A stretch of 64,000 nt of DNA. Source: Longirhabdus pacifica. GTDB taxonomy: Bacteria > Bacillota > Bacilli > Paenibacillales > DSM-105158. The stretch lies in NCBI RefSeq assembly GCF_004115085.1, contig NZ_QXJP01000001.1:62001-126000 (forward strand). The letters are read 5' to 3'. A model generated the notes under the pieces. The model had not been told where the DNA came from. It saw only the letters and a list, made by a program, of their open reading frames with translations, and did no database searches. The position numbers and the translations under genes are program-made. Below are positions 38,507 through 46,685 of the stretch, one piece after another (within the stretch, counting starts at the first letter, position 1; each line of letters starts with the position of its first letter).

Positions 38507-39250
38507 ATGGTTAATCCATGTATAAGCTGTTCACCCCATCCCGTAGTTTCATTTATTGTCACTACAAAAAACAATATAGCTATGTTAGCGAGAACGATAC
38601 ATGAAATATCTCTTTTAACTTATCCTTATGAAGTGATTTTGGTTACGGAACGAAATAATCATCATATGATTCATGCTGGACAGCAAATGGGAACCATCCT
38701 TGAGTTTCAAGACAAGTCACCTCTCCTCTTTCATGGTCGTACGAAAGGTGCAATCAAGGCAAAAGGTGAAGTGTTAGTTTTTATGAATGAACATGATTTT
38801 CTCTCCACTGCAACGATAGCGAGGATGACGGCGGAAATCTTGTCTGGAAGAACGGTAATATTTGAACTTCCTCCAATCCAAAACGTCATCCGAGGTATCG
38901 ATTTGGCGAAACGGGCGTTGAATTCCATTTTGCAACCTAGCTTGAAATCAGCATCGATGTTGGATGTTCCATATGGAATGCATAGATCCACGTTTAACAA
39001 TGTCACGGCAGCATCTTTAGCAAATCCCGCGTTGGCTTTAGCCAAGACGATATTTAAAGGTTTCCCTGTGCAAGTCTACCCATTTTATGATGTACAAGTG
39101 AGTGAATTACTAAAAGTAAACCAACTAAATGAATTACATTCTGTCATTGTTGGAGATCATCTGGAAGCGATTCACTGGATCACTTTGCATACGAACCAAC
39201 GTGGCAATAAGACGGACTTGGAACGCAAACGAGAGGTGATCCATCAGTGA
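38507..39250 (+). CDS. GT2-like glycosyltransferase, unusual active site
   Basis: A 247-residue protein with a GT-A fold start (VVSFIVTTKNN, EVILVTERNN, RTKGAIKAKGEVLVFMNEHD). The position of the metal-binding DxD of GT2 enzymes reads NEHD, so activity or metal use may differ. It ends with VGDHLEAIH, a motif shared with the next protein, so the two are probably diverged paralogues. RBS GAGGTGA, 6 bases from the ATG. First gene of a three-gene operon; its stop overlaps the next GTG by four bases. Probably transfers sugar in spore-surface glycan synthesis, by context only. Confidence 0.6.
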   Translation: MVNPCISCSPHPVVSFIVTTKNNIAMLARTIHEISLLTYPYEVILVTERNNHHMIHAGQQMGTILEFQDKSPLLFHGRTKGAIKAKGEVLVFMNEHDFLSTATIARMTAEILSGRTVIFELPPIQNVIRGIDLAKRALNSILQPSLKSASMLDVPYGMHRSTFNNVTAASLANPALALAKTIFKGFPVQVYPFYDVQVSELLKVNQLNELHSVIVGDHLEAIHWITLHTNQRGNKTDLERKREVIHQ

Positions 39251-40215
39251 CTCATAACGTAAATAATTTAGTCAATAGCGCTTGGGAACGAGGTTATCAT
39301 GATGGTTTTGCACATTCACAACATCAAGGTGTTTTTTCTTTAAGAGATATTCACAGAACATGGTATCAATGGATGAGCGAAGTTGCTTTAACAGGGCTAG
39401 AAGGAGAACTCTACGCCCTTTTATCCTCTACTTATTTTCAATCTTATTGTTCTTTTTATCCCGACTGTTATCATAAAAAATTATTGCTTCCCACCTCCAA
39501 AAGCGTTTCCGTCATTGTGACAGTGAGGAATGAACAAGATACGGTATGTAAAGTATTAAATGAACTTGAAAGGATTTCATTTGATGAGATTATAGCGGTT
39601 ATTAACGGAACCACCGATCAATCCTATCACCTTATCAAACACGAGTATCCTTCTGTTACTATTGTCAATTACTTTCAACCTCTGGGGCATGACGTAGGTA
39701 GAGCGATTGGTGCGAAAGTAAGTCAAGCAGATATGATGTTGTTCCTTGACGGAGATATCGTGATTCCGGCAGAACAATTAATGCCCTATGTGTATAGTAT
39801 CAACACAGACTTAGATATTGCGCTCAATAACATAGAACCCCTCATCAGACATCTTCCTTCCCAAGATCATGTCACGGTGTTGAAAGAGTTTTTGAATTAC
39901 GTACTTGGTCGAGAAGACTTAGAGATGAATTCTTTAACTGCTATCCCACATGCCATGTCCAGAGAAGCCATTCAAGCCATTGGATTAGATAATTTAATTG
40001 TTCCACCAAAAGCATTTGCTATTGCCATTGACAAAAAGCTCCGCATCGGTTCTCCCGCTTCTATAGATGTACTTACAACAAATAGAGTAAGAAAAGAAAA
40101 TAGGGGTTCCATCAATCCCGTTGCTGAACTCATCATTGGTGACCATATTGAAGCACTACACTATATGATGAGCCTGTATGGACCTCGTTTTCATGAGAAA
40201 AAAGGAGCTACGTAA
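39247..40215 (+). CDS. GT2 glycosyltransferase with GY-motif N-terminus
   Basis: A 322-residue protein. Residues 1-80 form an extra N-terminal region containing WERGYHDGF, like the repeats of the following protein. From residue 80 it is a GT2 domain: SVSVIVTVRNEQDTV, and the DxD motif in LFLDGDIVIP. The C-terminus has IIGDHIEALH, matching VGDHLEAIH in the previous protein. GTG start overlaps the previous stop by four bases (GTGA), and its stop shares a base with the next ATG, so the three genes form one translational unit. Acceptor and donor unknown. Confidence 0.75.
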   Translation: MTHNVNNLVNSAWERGYHDGFAHSQHQGVFSLRDIHRTWYQWMSEVALTGLEGELYALLSSTYFQSYCSFYPDCYHKKLLLPTSKSVSVIVTVRNEQDTVCKVLNELERISFDEIIAVINGTTDQSYHLIKHEYPSVTIVNYFQPLGHDVGRAIGAKVSQADMMLFLDGDIVIPAEQLMPYVYSINTDLDIALNNIEPLIRHLPSQDHVTVLKEFLNYVLGREDLEMNSLTAIPHAMSREAIQAIGLDNLIVPPKAFAIAIDKKLRIGSPASIDVLTTNRVRKENRGSINPVAELIIGDHIEALHYMMSLYGPRFHEKKGAT

Positions 40216-41168
40216 TGAGTAGGCCATGGAAACATAACATGTATGATCGCGGATATGATGATGGATATGACAGGGGGTATAAAGAGGGATATAAAGAAGG
40301 GTACAATGAAGGTTACCAAAAAGCAAAAGATGAAAAAATAAAGCTCAGCTCTGCTTATCATATGGGATGGGAAGAGGGATTGTATAGCGGTGGGGAAGGT
40401 GTTCTAGAGTATACCTTATTAAAAAATAAAATATTAATGCATGTCAATCATCGTGAAATATTACAAAAGGGTCTTGCTTCATATAAAAATAACATCGTTC
40501 CTATTCAATCTCTGCAAGAAGTATGGGATCAATTATACGATGCATTGGAAAAGAAAATAGCATATTCGTTCATTAGACTTGGTGATGGAGAGCTGTTGAC
40601 CTTAGCACAAGGGAATGTACTTTCCGATAAAGATATAAAAAAATATGGACCTTTTCTTCCATATGCGGGAGTGACGATACCGAATACACATGCAAAATCG
40701 TTGCTTTTGACTTCACTCATAAAAGCTACATTAATTGGTATTCCACTAAAGCGTTCGTTTCCTTTTCAAAGGTTAGCAGAGCAAGTATTAAAAACAAACA
40801 ACATTAACTTGAAATCATTACCATTAACGAATTCCTTGATTAATTATCAGATGTATGAAAATAATCTTATTTTAAAATTGCTGAAAGACAGAAAAATTCT
40901 AATTATCGGTAATGTGGCTGCTTTATTTGCGCGTAAATTAACGCAACATTATCATTTGAGCGTGAGTGGATACATTCAACCTGTAGATGGATTCTCCAAC
41001 CTTCAAGAAGTCATTCAACAAGCCGGCCAATTTGATTATGATATTGCCTTAATTTCAGCAGGAGTGGCAGCCGTAGTTATCGCTGAAAAAGTTGCTAGTA
41101 CGTACGGTAAAGTTGCCATAGACTTTGGTCATGTAGCGGATTTGATGATAAGGGATTCATCGTGTTAA
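40215..41168 (+). CDS. GT-D fold glycosyltransferase with YxxG repeat N-terminus
   Basis: A 317-residue protein. The first 40 residues contain seven consecutive four-residue units YxxG (YDRG, YDDG, YDRG, YKEG, YKEG, YNEG, then YQKA), a periodic G-x3 pattern that should form a glycine-lined helix. After a linker comes a GT-D (DUF1792-like) glycosyltransferase domain with FIRLGDGELL near residue 118, the motif that binds nucleotide sugar and metal in this fold. Third gene of the operon, one-base overlap with the gene before. A G-x3 helix may mediate self-association or docking to a partner; this is inference. Confidence 0.7.
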   Translation: MSRPWKHNMYDRGYDDGYDRGYKEGYKEGYNEGYQKAKDEKIKLSSAYHMGWEEGLYSGGEGVLEYTLLKNKILMHVNHREILQKGLASYKNNIVPIQSLQEVWDQLYDALEKKIAYSFIRLGDGELLTLAQGNVLSDKDIKKYGPFLPYAGVTIPNTHAKSLLLTSLIKATLIGIPLKRSFPFQRLAEQVLKTNNINLKSLPLTNSLINYQMYENNLILKLLKDRKILIIGNVAALFARKLTQHYHLSVSGYIQPVDGFSNLQEVIQQAGQFDYDIALISAGVAAVVIAEKVASTYGKVAIDFGHVADLMIRDSSC

Positions 41169-41430
41169 TGTTGCATAAAAAATCTTGAAATATCAATACC
41201 AAGTTCCATCGTTATTGCATCCAAAAGTTAGAGTAAAGAAACAATCTAGCTATTGAGGTGTTTTTTTATACGTATACCTATTTTATTTTTTTTGCTAGTA
41301 AAGATAATCGCCTTCGCCCTTTTTAACATATGATATTAGAACTAAATCGGTTGCTTCACGCAACCACCCAGCAACTACACATTAACATGAATATGAAATA
41401 TAAATAACAACGTTGAAAGGGGAAGGGGTT
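41169..41430 (+). other. intergenic region before the sugar-biosynthesis operon
   Basis: 262 bp without ORF. A stem GGTTGC-TTCAC-GCAACC lies near 41350-41366. CATATGATA at 41327-41335 fits the SigK -10 pattern CATAnnnTA but no AC -35 is at the right distance, so a SigK promoter is only weakly supported. Confidence 0.3.
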
Positions 41431-42501
41431 GTGAATTTTGCAATTATAGGATGTGGCTTCATTGGAAAAAAACATGCAGAACATTTGGCTAAAGTGAAAG
41501 GATGTTCATTAGTTGCAGTCAGCGATATATACGAAGACAAGATGGAAGAAGTGATGCAGGCTTATAAAAAACAATATGAACATATCTCAAATCAACATCA
41601 TCATATAGAAATAAAACAAGTGAAGCAATATCGATCACTGCTTGATGATAAAGAAGTTGAAGTCATCATTGTCGCCACTAGTACAGGATTCCACGAAAAA
41701 ATTGCACACTTAGCACTGTCTCATGGAAAACACGTCATATGTGAAAAACCGTTGGCGCTTTCTTTATCAGAAGCTACTAAACTTATCTCTTTAGCGAAAA
41801 AGAAAAATCTTTATTTTGGTGTTTGCTATCAAAAAAGGTATTTATCACACCTAAATGAAGTCAAACAAATCATCGCGAATGGACATTTAGGTCATATCAT
41901 TAATTGTCAGATGCATCTTTATTATAATCGTAACGATGAATATTACCGTAAATCTGATTGGAGAGGGACATGGGAACAAGATGGAGGTGTGATGTTAAAT
42001 CAAGCTATTCATAATATCGACATGGTGACCTGGCTAGTAGAATCCACCCCAACATCTGTATTAGGCAAAATAGAAAAAAGAAAAAGGAAGATAGAAGCCG
42101 AAGATACAGCTTTTTCTATCGTTCAGTTAGAACCAAATATTCCGTTTTATTTCTATGCGACCGTTTGCAGTGCTCCACATGCCATGCATGAGTCCATATC
42201 CATCCTAGGTACATCAGGCCGTATCCAACTATCTGGGAAATTTTTAAATCATGTAGATGTCTGGGACGTTCAAGCATCACTTCCAAGATGTAATACAGTC
42301 CATTCTCCCATGATCATGTTATATGAAGATGTCATTCAATCCATACACAACAAGCAACCATCTAAAATTGATGCGGATACTACACTTTCCTCATTACACA
42401 TTATTTTTGGCACTTATATGTCAGCTAAAAAACAAAAGAAGATTACATTACCTCTAAAACATTTTCAATTACATGATATGAAAAGCTTCACATTTTCTTA
42501 A
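41431..42501 (+). CDS. Gfo/Idh/MocA oxidoreductase (WbpB/WlbA-like)
   Basis: A 356-residue NAD(H)-dependent sugar oxidoreductase. N-terminal Rossmann fold FAIIGCGFIGKKHA, then CEKPLAL, the conserved EKP motif with its catalytic lysine, and NQAIHNIDM carrying the catalytic histidine region. In the WbpB/WlbA group such enzymes oxidise C3 of UDP-GlcNAcA, giving the 3-keto sugar for a following aminotransferase. The presence of matching dehydrogenase, aminotransferase and acyltransferase genes next to it is the reason for this assignment. GTG start at 41431 after AAAGGGGAAGGGG. Confidence 0.75.
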   Translation: MNFAIIGCGFIGKKHAEHLAKVKGCSLVAVSDIYEDKMEEVMQAYKKQYEHISNQHHHIEIKQVKQYRSLLDDKEVEVIIVATSTGFHEKIAHLALSHGKHVICEKPLALSLSEATKLISLAKKKNLYFGVCYQKRYLSHLNEVKQIIANGHLGHIINCQMHLYYNRNDEYYRKSDWRGTWEQDGGVMLNQAIHNIDMVTWLVESTPTSVLGKIEKRKRKIEAEDTAFSIVQLEPNIPFYFYATVCSAPHAMHESISILGTSGRIQLSGKFLNHVDVWDVQASLPRCNTVHSPMIMLYEDVIQSIHNKQPSKIDADTTLSSLHIIFGTYMSAKKQKKITLPLKHFQLHDMKSFTFS

Positions 42502-42517
42502 GAGGCAGGTAAAAAAC

Positions 42518-43222
42518 ATGAACCATTTTTTGCATGAAAATATCAAGGTAGGACACAACTTCGAGAATGGATACTATACGGTTGTTCATGAAGGCGTAAC
42601 GATTGGAGACGATGTTACACTTGGTGATCACACGGTCATATTGCCTCATGTTGAAATTGGCGACGGAGTTACAATTGGATCGCATTGTGTTATTGGCAAG
42701 CGACCTGCTTCCAATCAAAGGATGAAAAGAAAAAGTGACAGTGTACGCCCATTAAAAATTGGAGCGAACACCACCATTGGTTGTTCTTGTGTGTTATATG
42801 CGGGAAGTGAAATAGGTAAAGATGTATTCATTGGTGATTTGGCCTCTATACGAGAAAAGGTGCAAGTAGGAGAAACGACTGTGATCGGTCGCTCGGTTCA
42901 CATTGAACTTCATACTATGATTGGATCTAATGTAGTACTTCAAACAGGGTGCTATGTTACAGGAGATACAGTAATCGAGAACAATGTATTTGTTGGTCCA
43001 TGTGTTTCGATGAGTAATGATAAATATATGGGTAAACGTACGATAGCCTATGGAGGACCAACCATTTGTGAAGGAGCAGCGATAGGGAACAACGCTACAT
43101 TGTTACCAGGAATTACGATAGGAAGAGAATCCATTGTAGGCGCAGGGGCTGTTGTAACGAAGCATGTGCCAGCTCAGTCCGTATATGTTGGAAATCCCGC
43201 CAAATCCATTACTCAAAAATAA
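42518..43222 (+). CDS. hexapeptide-repeat acyltransferase (WbpD/WlbB-like)
   Basis: A 234-residue left-handed beta-helix protein with many hexapeptide repeats (VTIGDD, VEIGDG, VTIGSH, TTIGCS and later NNATLLPGITIGRESIVGAG split over the C-terminus). It ends with VYVGNPAK, usual for sugar O- or N-acetyltransferases. WbpD/WlbB enzymes acetylate the 3-amino group of UDP-GlcNAc3NA. 16 bp after the oxidoreductase gene; RBS AGAGGCAGG. A different acylated position is possible. Confidence 0.75.
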   Translation: MNHFLHENIKVGHNFENGYYTVVHEGVTIGDDVTLGDHTVILPHVEIGDGVTIGSHCVIGKRPASNQRMKRKSDSVRPLKIGANTTIGCSCVLYAGSEIGKDVFIGDLASIREKVQVGETTVIGRSVHIELHTMIGSNVVLQTGCYVTGDTVIENNVFVGPCVSMSNDKYMGKRTIAYGGPTICEGAAIGNNATLLPGITIGRESIVGAGAVVTKHVPAQSVYVGNPAKSITQK

Positions 43223-43262
43223 AGTGATAATGGAAAGACAGGCAGAAAGGTGGCAGTCTTCA

Positions 43263-44246
43263 ATGCGTGTATTGTGCTTGATGACATTAGATCGATTTAG
43301 ATTAAATCTTGGCTGGGCGCTGGAAAGTATCGGTTATGATGTCTATCACATTAATGAAATACAAGAGCAAAGCCTAGAAGAAGCAATACAAATTCATAAG
43401 CCGGATATGTTTTTTGATGTCGGATGGGATGTGGAGCACTGTGACCCAAACAAACTTAAGATTTTAAAAAAAGTATTGAAAAAACACGATATCTTTCATG
43501 TTTACTTTGCAGAAGAAGATGAACTGCATTTTGAGCGATGGTCGAAACAATATGTATTGTTGATGGAACCGGAGTTTGTCATTACGAGAGGAGCGGAGTG
43601 TGTCCAATCTTATGATTTAATGGGATTTAACGCCATGCATATGGACATTGGTTGCAATGTGGAATTTCATTATCCAACGATGCCAGATCCTGAACTCCAA
43701 TGTGATATATCGGTTATTGGCAATGTCCAGTTCGCTTGGGACATCTATCGAAGACAATGTATTAGAGAGTTAATTGTACCGCTATTCGATACCGGCTTTG
43801 ATGTGAAAATTTGGGGCAAAGACTGGGATGACGATGAATTCAGCTTTCATTTTGAAAAATATCCGCCAAAACGTATGATGCAAGGTATGCTCCCTTATAG
43901 CAGAACACCAGCTGCATATAATGCTGCCAAAATAAACATCGGAATACAGTCAGTAGAAGAACAAATTAGCAACAGAGCGTATGAAATTATGTCTAGTGGT
44001 GGTTTTCTCCTTACTTCCAATACGGAAGCTGTGCAGCGCCACTTGATGCCAGGTCAGTATTGTGTCACGAGCAACTCAGCTCAGGAAACCATTGAACTAT
44101 GTGAATACTATTTGACACACGAACAAGAGAGAATTGCGATTGCAAATAGAGGGATGCAGTATGTTCATGCGAACTATACTTATCAAAAAATCTTGCCTCC
44201 AGTCATGAAAGTAGCAGAACAACACATATTAAGGGGAAGGGGATAA
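43263..44246 (+). CDS. CgeB-like glycosyltransferase
   Basis: A 327-residue GT-B type protein resembling CgeB, the spore maturation protein of B. subtilis (317 residues), which affects the outermost spore layer. N-terminal domain MRVLCLMTLDRFRLNLGWALE and HKPDMFFDVGW; C-terminal SNRAYEIMSSGGFLLTSNTE, the nucleotide-sugar binding region of this group (NRxYEIMASG). ATG 43263 is supported by AAGGTGG with 9 bases; an in-frame ATG at 43230 has a weaker RBS. It sits inside the sugar-nucleotide gene set, so it may use that sugar as donor. Confidence 0.75.
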   Translation: MRVLCLMTLDRFRLNLGWALESIGYDVYHINEIQEQSLEEAIQIHKPDMFFDVGWDVEHCDPNKLKILKKVLKKHDIFHVYFAEEDELHFERWSKQYVLLMEPEFVITRGAECVQSYDLMGFNAMHMDIGCNVEFHYPTMPDPELQCDISVIGNVQFAWDIYRRQCIRELIVPLFDTGFDVKIWGKDWDDDEFSFHFEKYPPKRMMQGMLPYSRTPAAYNAAKINIGIQSVEEQISNRAYEIMSSGGFLLTSNTEAVQRHLMPGQYCVTSNSAQETIELCEYYLTHEQERIAIANRGMQYVHANYTYQKILPPVMKVAEQHILRGRG

Positions 44247-44251
44247 TCATT

Positions 44252-45361
44252 TTGCATGTACCATTCATTGAACTAGATAAAGAGTGGAAATCACAACAAG
44301 AGGAAATTATGACTGCTATACAACAGGTGATAGACAAAGGTCAATTTATACTAGGAGAATCTGTTCAATTACTAGAAAAAGAAATCGCTGCATGTTGTGG
44401 AGTACAGCAGGGCATTGGTGTCGCCAATGGTACAGATGCTTTGGTCTTATTATTACAAGCATTAGGAATACAAGAAGGAGACGAAGTGATTACGACCCCG
44501 TTTACATTTTTCGCTACGGTGGAAGCCATTATACAAGTGGGTGCAACCCCTGTATTTGCAGATATAGAAAAAGATACGTTTCTTATTAGTCCAGAAGAGG
44601 TAGAGCGTAAATGTAATCATAAAACAAAAGCCATTATCGCGGTACATTTGTTTGGGCAGATGGCAGATATGAAGCATTTAAATCAAATTGCTCGAAAATA
44701 TCATGCTTACCTCATCGAAGACGCTTGTCAAGCCTTAGGTGCTAGTAGAGAAGGAGAATCCATTGGTCGTTGGAGTGACGGTGCAGCCATATCGTTCTTT
44801 CCTACTAAAAATTTAGGTACTTGTGGTGACGGAGGGATGATTGTAGTTCAAAACGATGAACTAGCATCCAACCTGAAAAGATTAAGAGCGCATGGCGCAA
44901 CACAAAAATATATTCATGAACAAATAGGAATGAACAGTAGATTAGATGAAATTCACGCAGCTATTTTACGTGTTAAATTAAAAAAATTGAAACAGTGGAA
45001 TGAAGAAAGAAGAACATTAGCAAATAACTATCGCGATATGCTGCAAGATTTGCCCGTACAACTTCCAACTGAAGTACCACATTCATATCATGTTTATCAT
45101 CTGTATACGATTGTCATTGAGGAAAGAAATAAACTGCAAAATTATTTAAAACAGGCAGGTATTGGAAGTGGTGTATACTATCCTGTTCCTCTTCATTTGC
45201 AAAAGCCACTCATCCCATACGGTTTCAAATTAGGAGATTTCCCTAATGCGGAATATGCATGTGAGCACTGCTTATCTCTCCCTCTATTTCCAGGGTTAAC
45301 AGAAGAGCAACAACAAACCGTTGTGGAACAAATCAGCTTGTCATTAAGAGGTGTTCAGTAG
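44252..45361 (+). CDS. DegT/DnrJ/EryC1 sugar aminotransferase (WbpE/WlbC-like)
   Basis: A 369-residue PLP-dependent sugar aminotransferase. Motifs: VPFIELDKEW start, GVANGTDALVLLLQALG, EDACQALGA containing the PLP aspartate, and SFFPTKNLGTCGDGGMI with the Schiff-base lysine, close to the FFPSKNLG form of WbpE. It would transfer an amino group to the 3-keto group of UDP-3-keto-GlcNAcA. TTG start at 44252 after a long purine-rich RBS (AAGGGGAAGGGG), five bases after the previous stop. Confidence 0.85.
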   Translation: MHVPFIELDKEWKSQQEEIMTAIQQVIDKGQFILGESVQLLEKEIAACCGVQQGIGVANGTDALVLLLQALGIQEGDEVITTPFTFFATVEAIIQVGATPVFADIEKDTFLISPEEVERKCNHKTKAIIAVHLFGQMADMKHLNQIARKYHAYLIEDACQALGASREGESIGRWSDGAAISFFPTKNLGTCGDGGMIVVQNDELASNLKRLRAHGATQKYIHEQIGMNSRLDEIHAAILRVKLKKLKQWNEERRTLANNYRDMLQDLPVQLPTEVPHSYHVYHLYTIVIEERNKLQNYLKQAGIGSGVYYPVPLHLQKPLIPYGFKLGDFPNAEYACEHCLSLPLFPGLTEEQQQTVVEQISLSLRGVQ

Positions 45362-45362
45362 C

Positions 45363-46670
45363 ATGCGAAGCTATGAAAATATACTAAAAAAAATTGAAGA
45401 CTACAGTGCAACACTTGGTGTAATAGGATTAGGATACGTAGGTTTACCCCTTGCTGTAGCAAAAGCACAAGCGGGATATAGAGTAGTTGGATTTGATGTG
45501 GATACGGAAAGGGTGAATTGCCTGCAAGCAGGTTCATCTTATATTCGAGACATATCCAGTGACGACATCAAAGATCAAGTTGTTCACGGTCGTTTATCTG
45601 CAACGAATGACTTTTCTATTATGAAGCGATTAGATGCTATCAGTATTTGTGTTCCGACTCCTATTGATAAATATCGTCAGCCAGATTTAACGTATTTAAA
45701 TGCAGCGATAAAAGAAATCGTCATTCATCTCCCATCCACGATGTTAATTATTATAAACAGTACGACTTTCCCAGGTACAACAGAAGAAGTCGTCAAACCG
45801 ATCATAGAGAAAAAAGTAGGGGCAATAGGGGAGGATGTTTTTTTAGCGTATTCACCTGAACGAATTGACCCTGGAAATAGACAATTTCAAATTAAAGGCA
45901 TACCAAGGATTGTAGGTGGTGTGACAAAACAATGCACTACATTATCCGCTAGATTATATGAAAAAGTGTTGAAAGAGAAGTTGTATAGGGTAGATAGTAC
46001 AGGAATTGCTGAAATGTCCAAAATAGTAGAGAACACATTTCGATTAGTCAATATCGGACTCATTAATGAATTAGCTGTATTGTGTCATAAAATGAACTTA
46101 GATATATGGAAAGTCATTGAAGCTGCAAGTACGAAACCATATGGCTACATGCCATTTTATCCTGGACCAGGCATAGGAGGGCATTGTATTCCTGTTGATC
46201 CTCACTATCTTGTTTGGAAAGCGAAGGAATACAACTATAACACGCAGTTAGTTGAAATAGCAGCACAAGTCAATGAATCGATGCCTTCGTTTGTCGTATT
46301 CCGCATGACCATGATGTTAAACGAAATGAAGAAAACGATGAAAGATTCTAATATATGTATTATTGGAGCTGCATATAAGAAAAACGTAAGCGATTTAAGG
46401 GAATCGCCTGTGATGAAAATTTTCGAACTATTAGAGTTATATGAAGTAAATTGGAGCTATCATGATCCCCATATCGCAAGTATTGATTTATTCGAAAAAA
46501 ATAGCGTTGCTCTAGAACCTAATATAATGGCACAACAAGACTTGGTGGTCATAGCGACAGACCATGATTGTATAGATTACCAATGTATAGCGGATCACGC
46601 TAATGTTATTTTTGACACCAGAAGCAAGATGAGTACGATGAAGTGTCAAGGTACGTATGTAAAACTATAG
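45363..46670 (+). CDS. UDP-N-acetylglucosamine 6-dehydrogenase (WbpA-like)
   Basis: A 435-residue nucleotide-sugar dehydrogenase that oxidises C6 of UDP-GlcNAc to the acid with two NAD. Seen: GVIGLGYVGLPLA at the start, INSTTFPGTTE, AYSPERIDPGN, and GPGIGGHCIPVDPHYL with the catalytic cysteine. The AYSPER form distinguishes UDP-HexNAc dehydrogenases from UDP-glucose dehydrogenases. ATG 45363 with AAGAGGTG about 10 bases upstream is preferred to GTG 45351. One base after the aminotransferase stop. Confidence 0.88.
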   Translation: MRSYENILKKIEDYSATLGVIGLGYVGLPLAVAKAQAGYRVVGFDVDTERVNCLQAGSSYIRDISSDDIKDQVVHGRLSATNDFSIMKRLDAISICVPTPIDKYRQPDLTYLNAAIKEIVIHLPSTMLIIINSTTFPGTTEEVVKPIIEKKVGAIGEDVFLAYSPERIDPGNRQFQIKGIPRIVGGVTKQCTTLSARLYEKVLKEKLYRVDSTGIAEMSKIVENTFRLVNIGLINELAVLCHKMNLDIWKVIEAASTKPYGYMPFYPGPGIGGHCIPVDPHYLVWKAKEYNYNTQLVEIAAQVNESMPSFVVFRMTMMLNEMKKTMKDSNICIIGAAYKKNVSDLRESPVMKIFELLELYEVNWSYHDPHIASIDLFEKNSVALEPNIMAQQDLVVIATDHDCIDYQCIADHANVIFDTRSKMSTMKCQGTYVKL

Positions 46671-46685
46671 TGAGGAGGGATCATG

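Noticed and set aside
44284-44589. 101-codon plus-strand frame within the sugar aminotransferase gene
   Set aside because: Out-of-frame shadow; arginine- and cysteine-rich noise, while the overlapping frame has intact PLP motifs.
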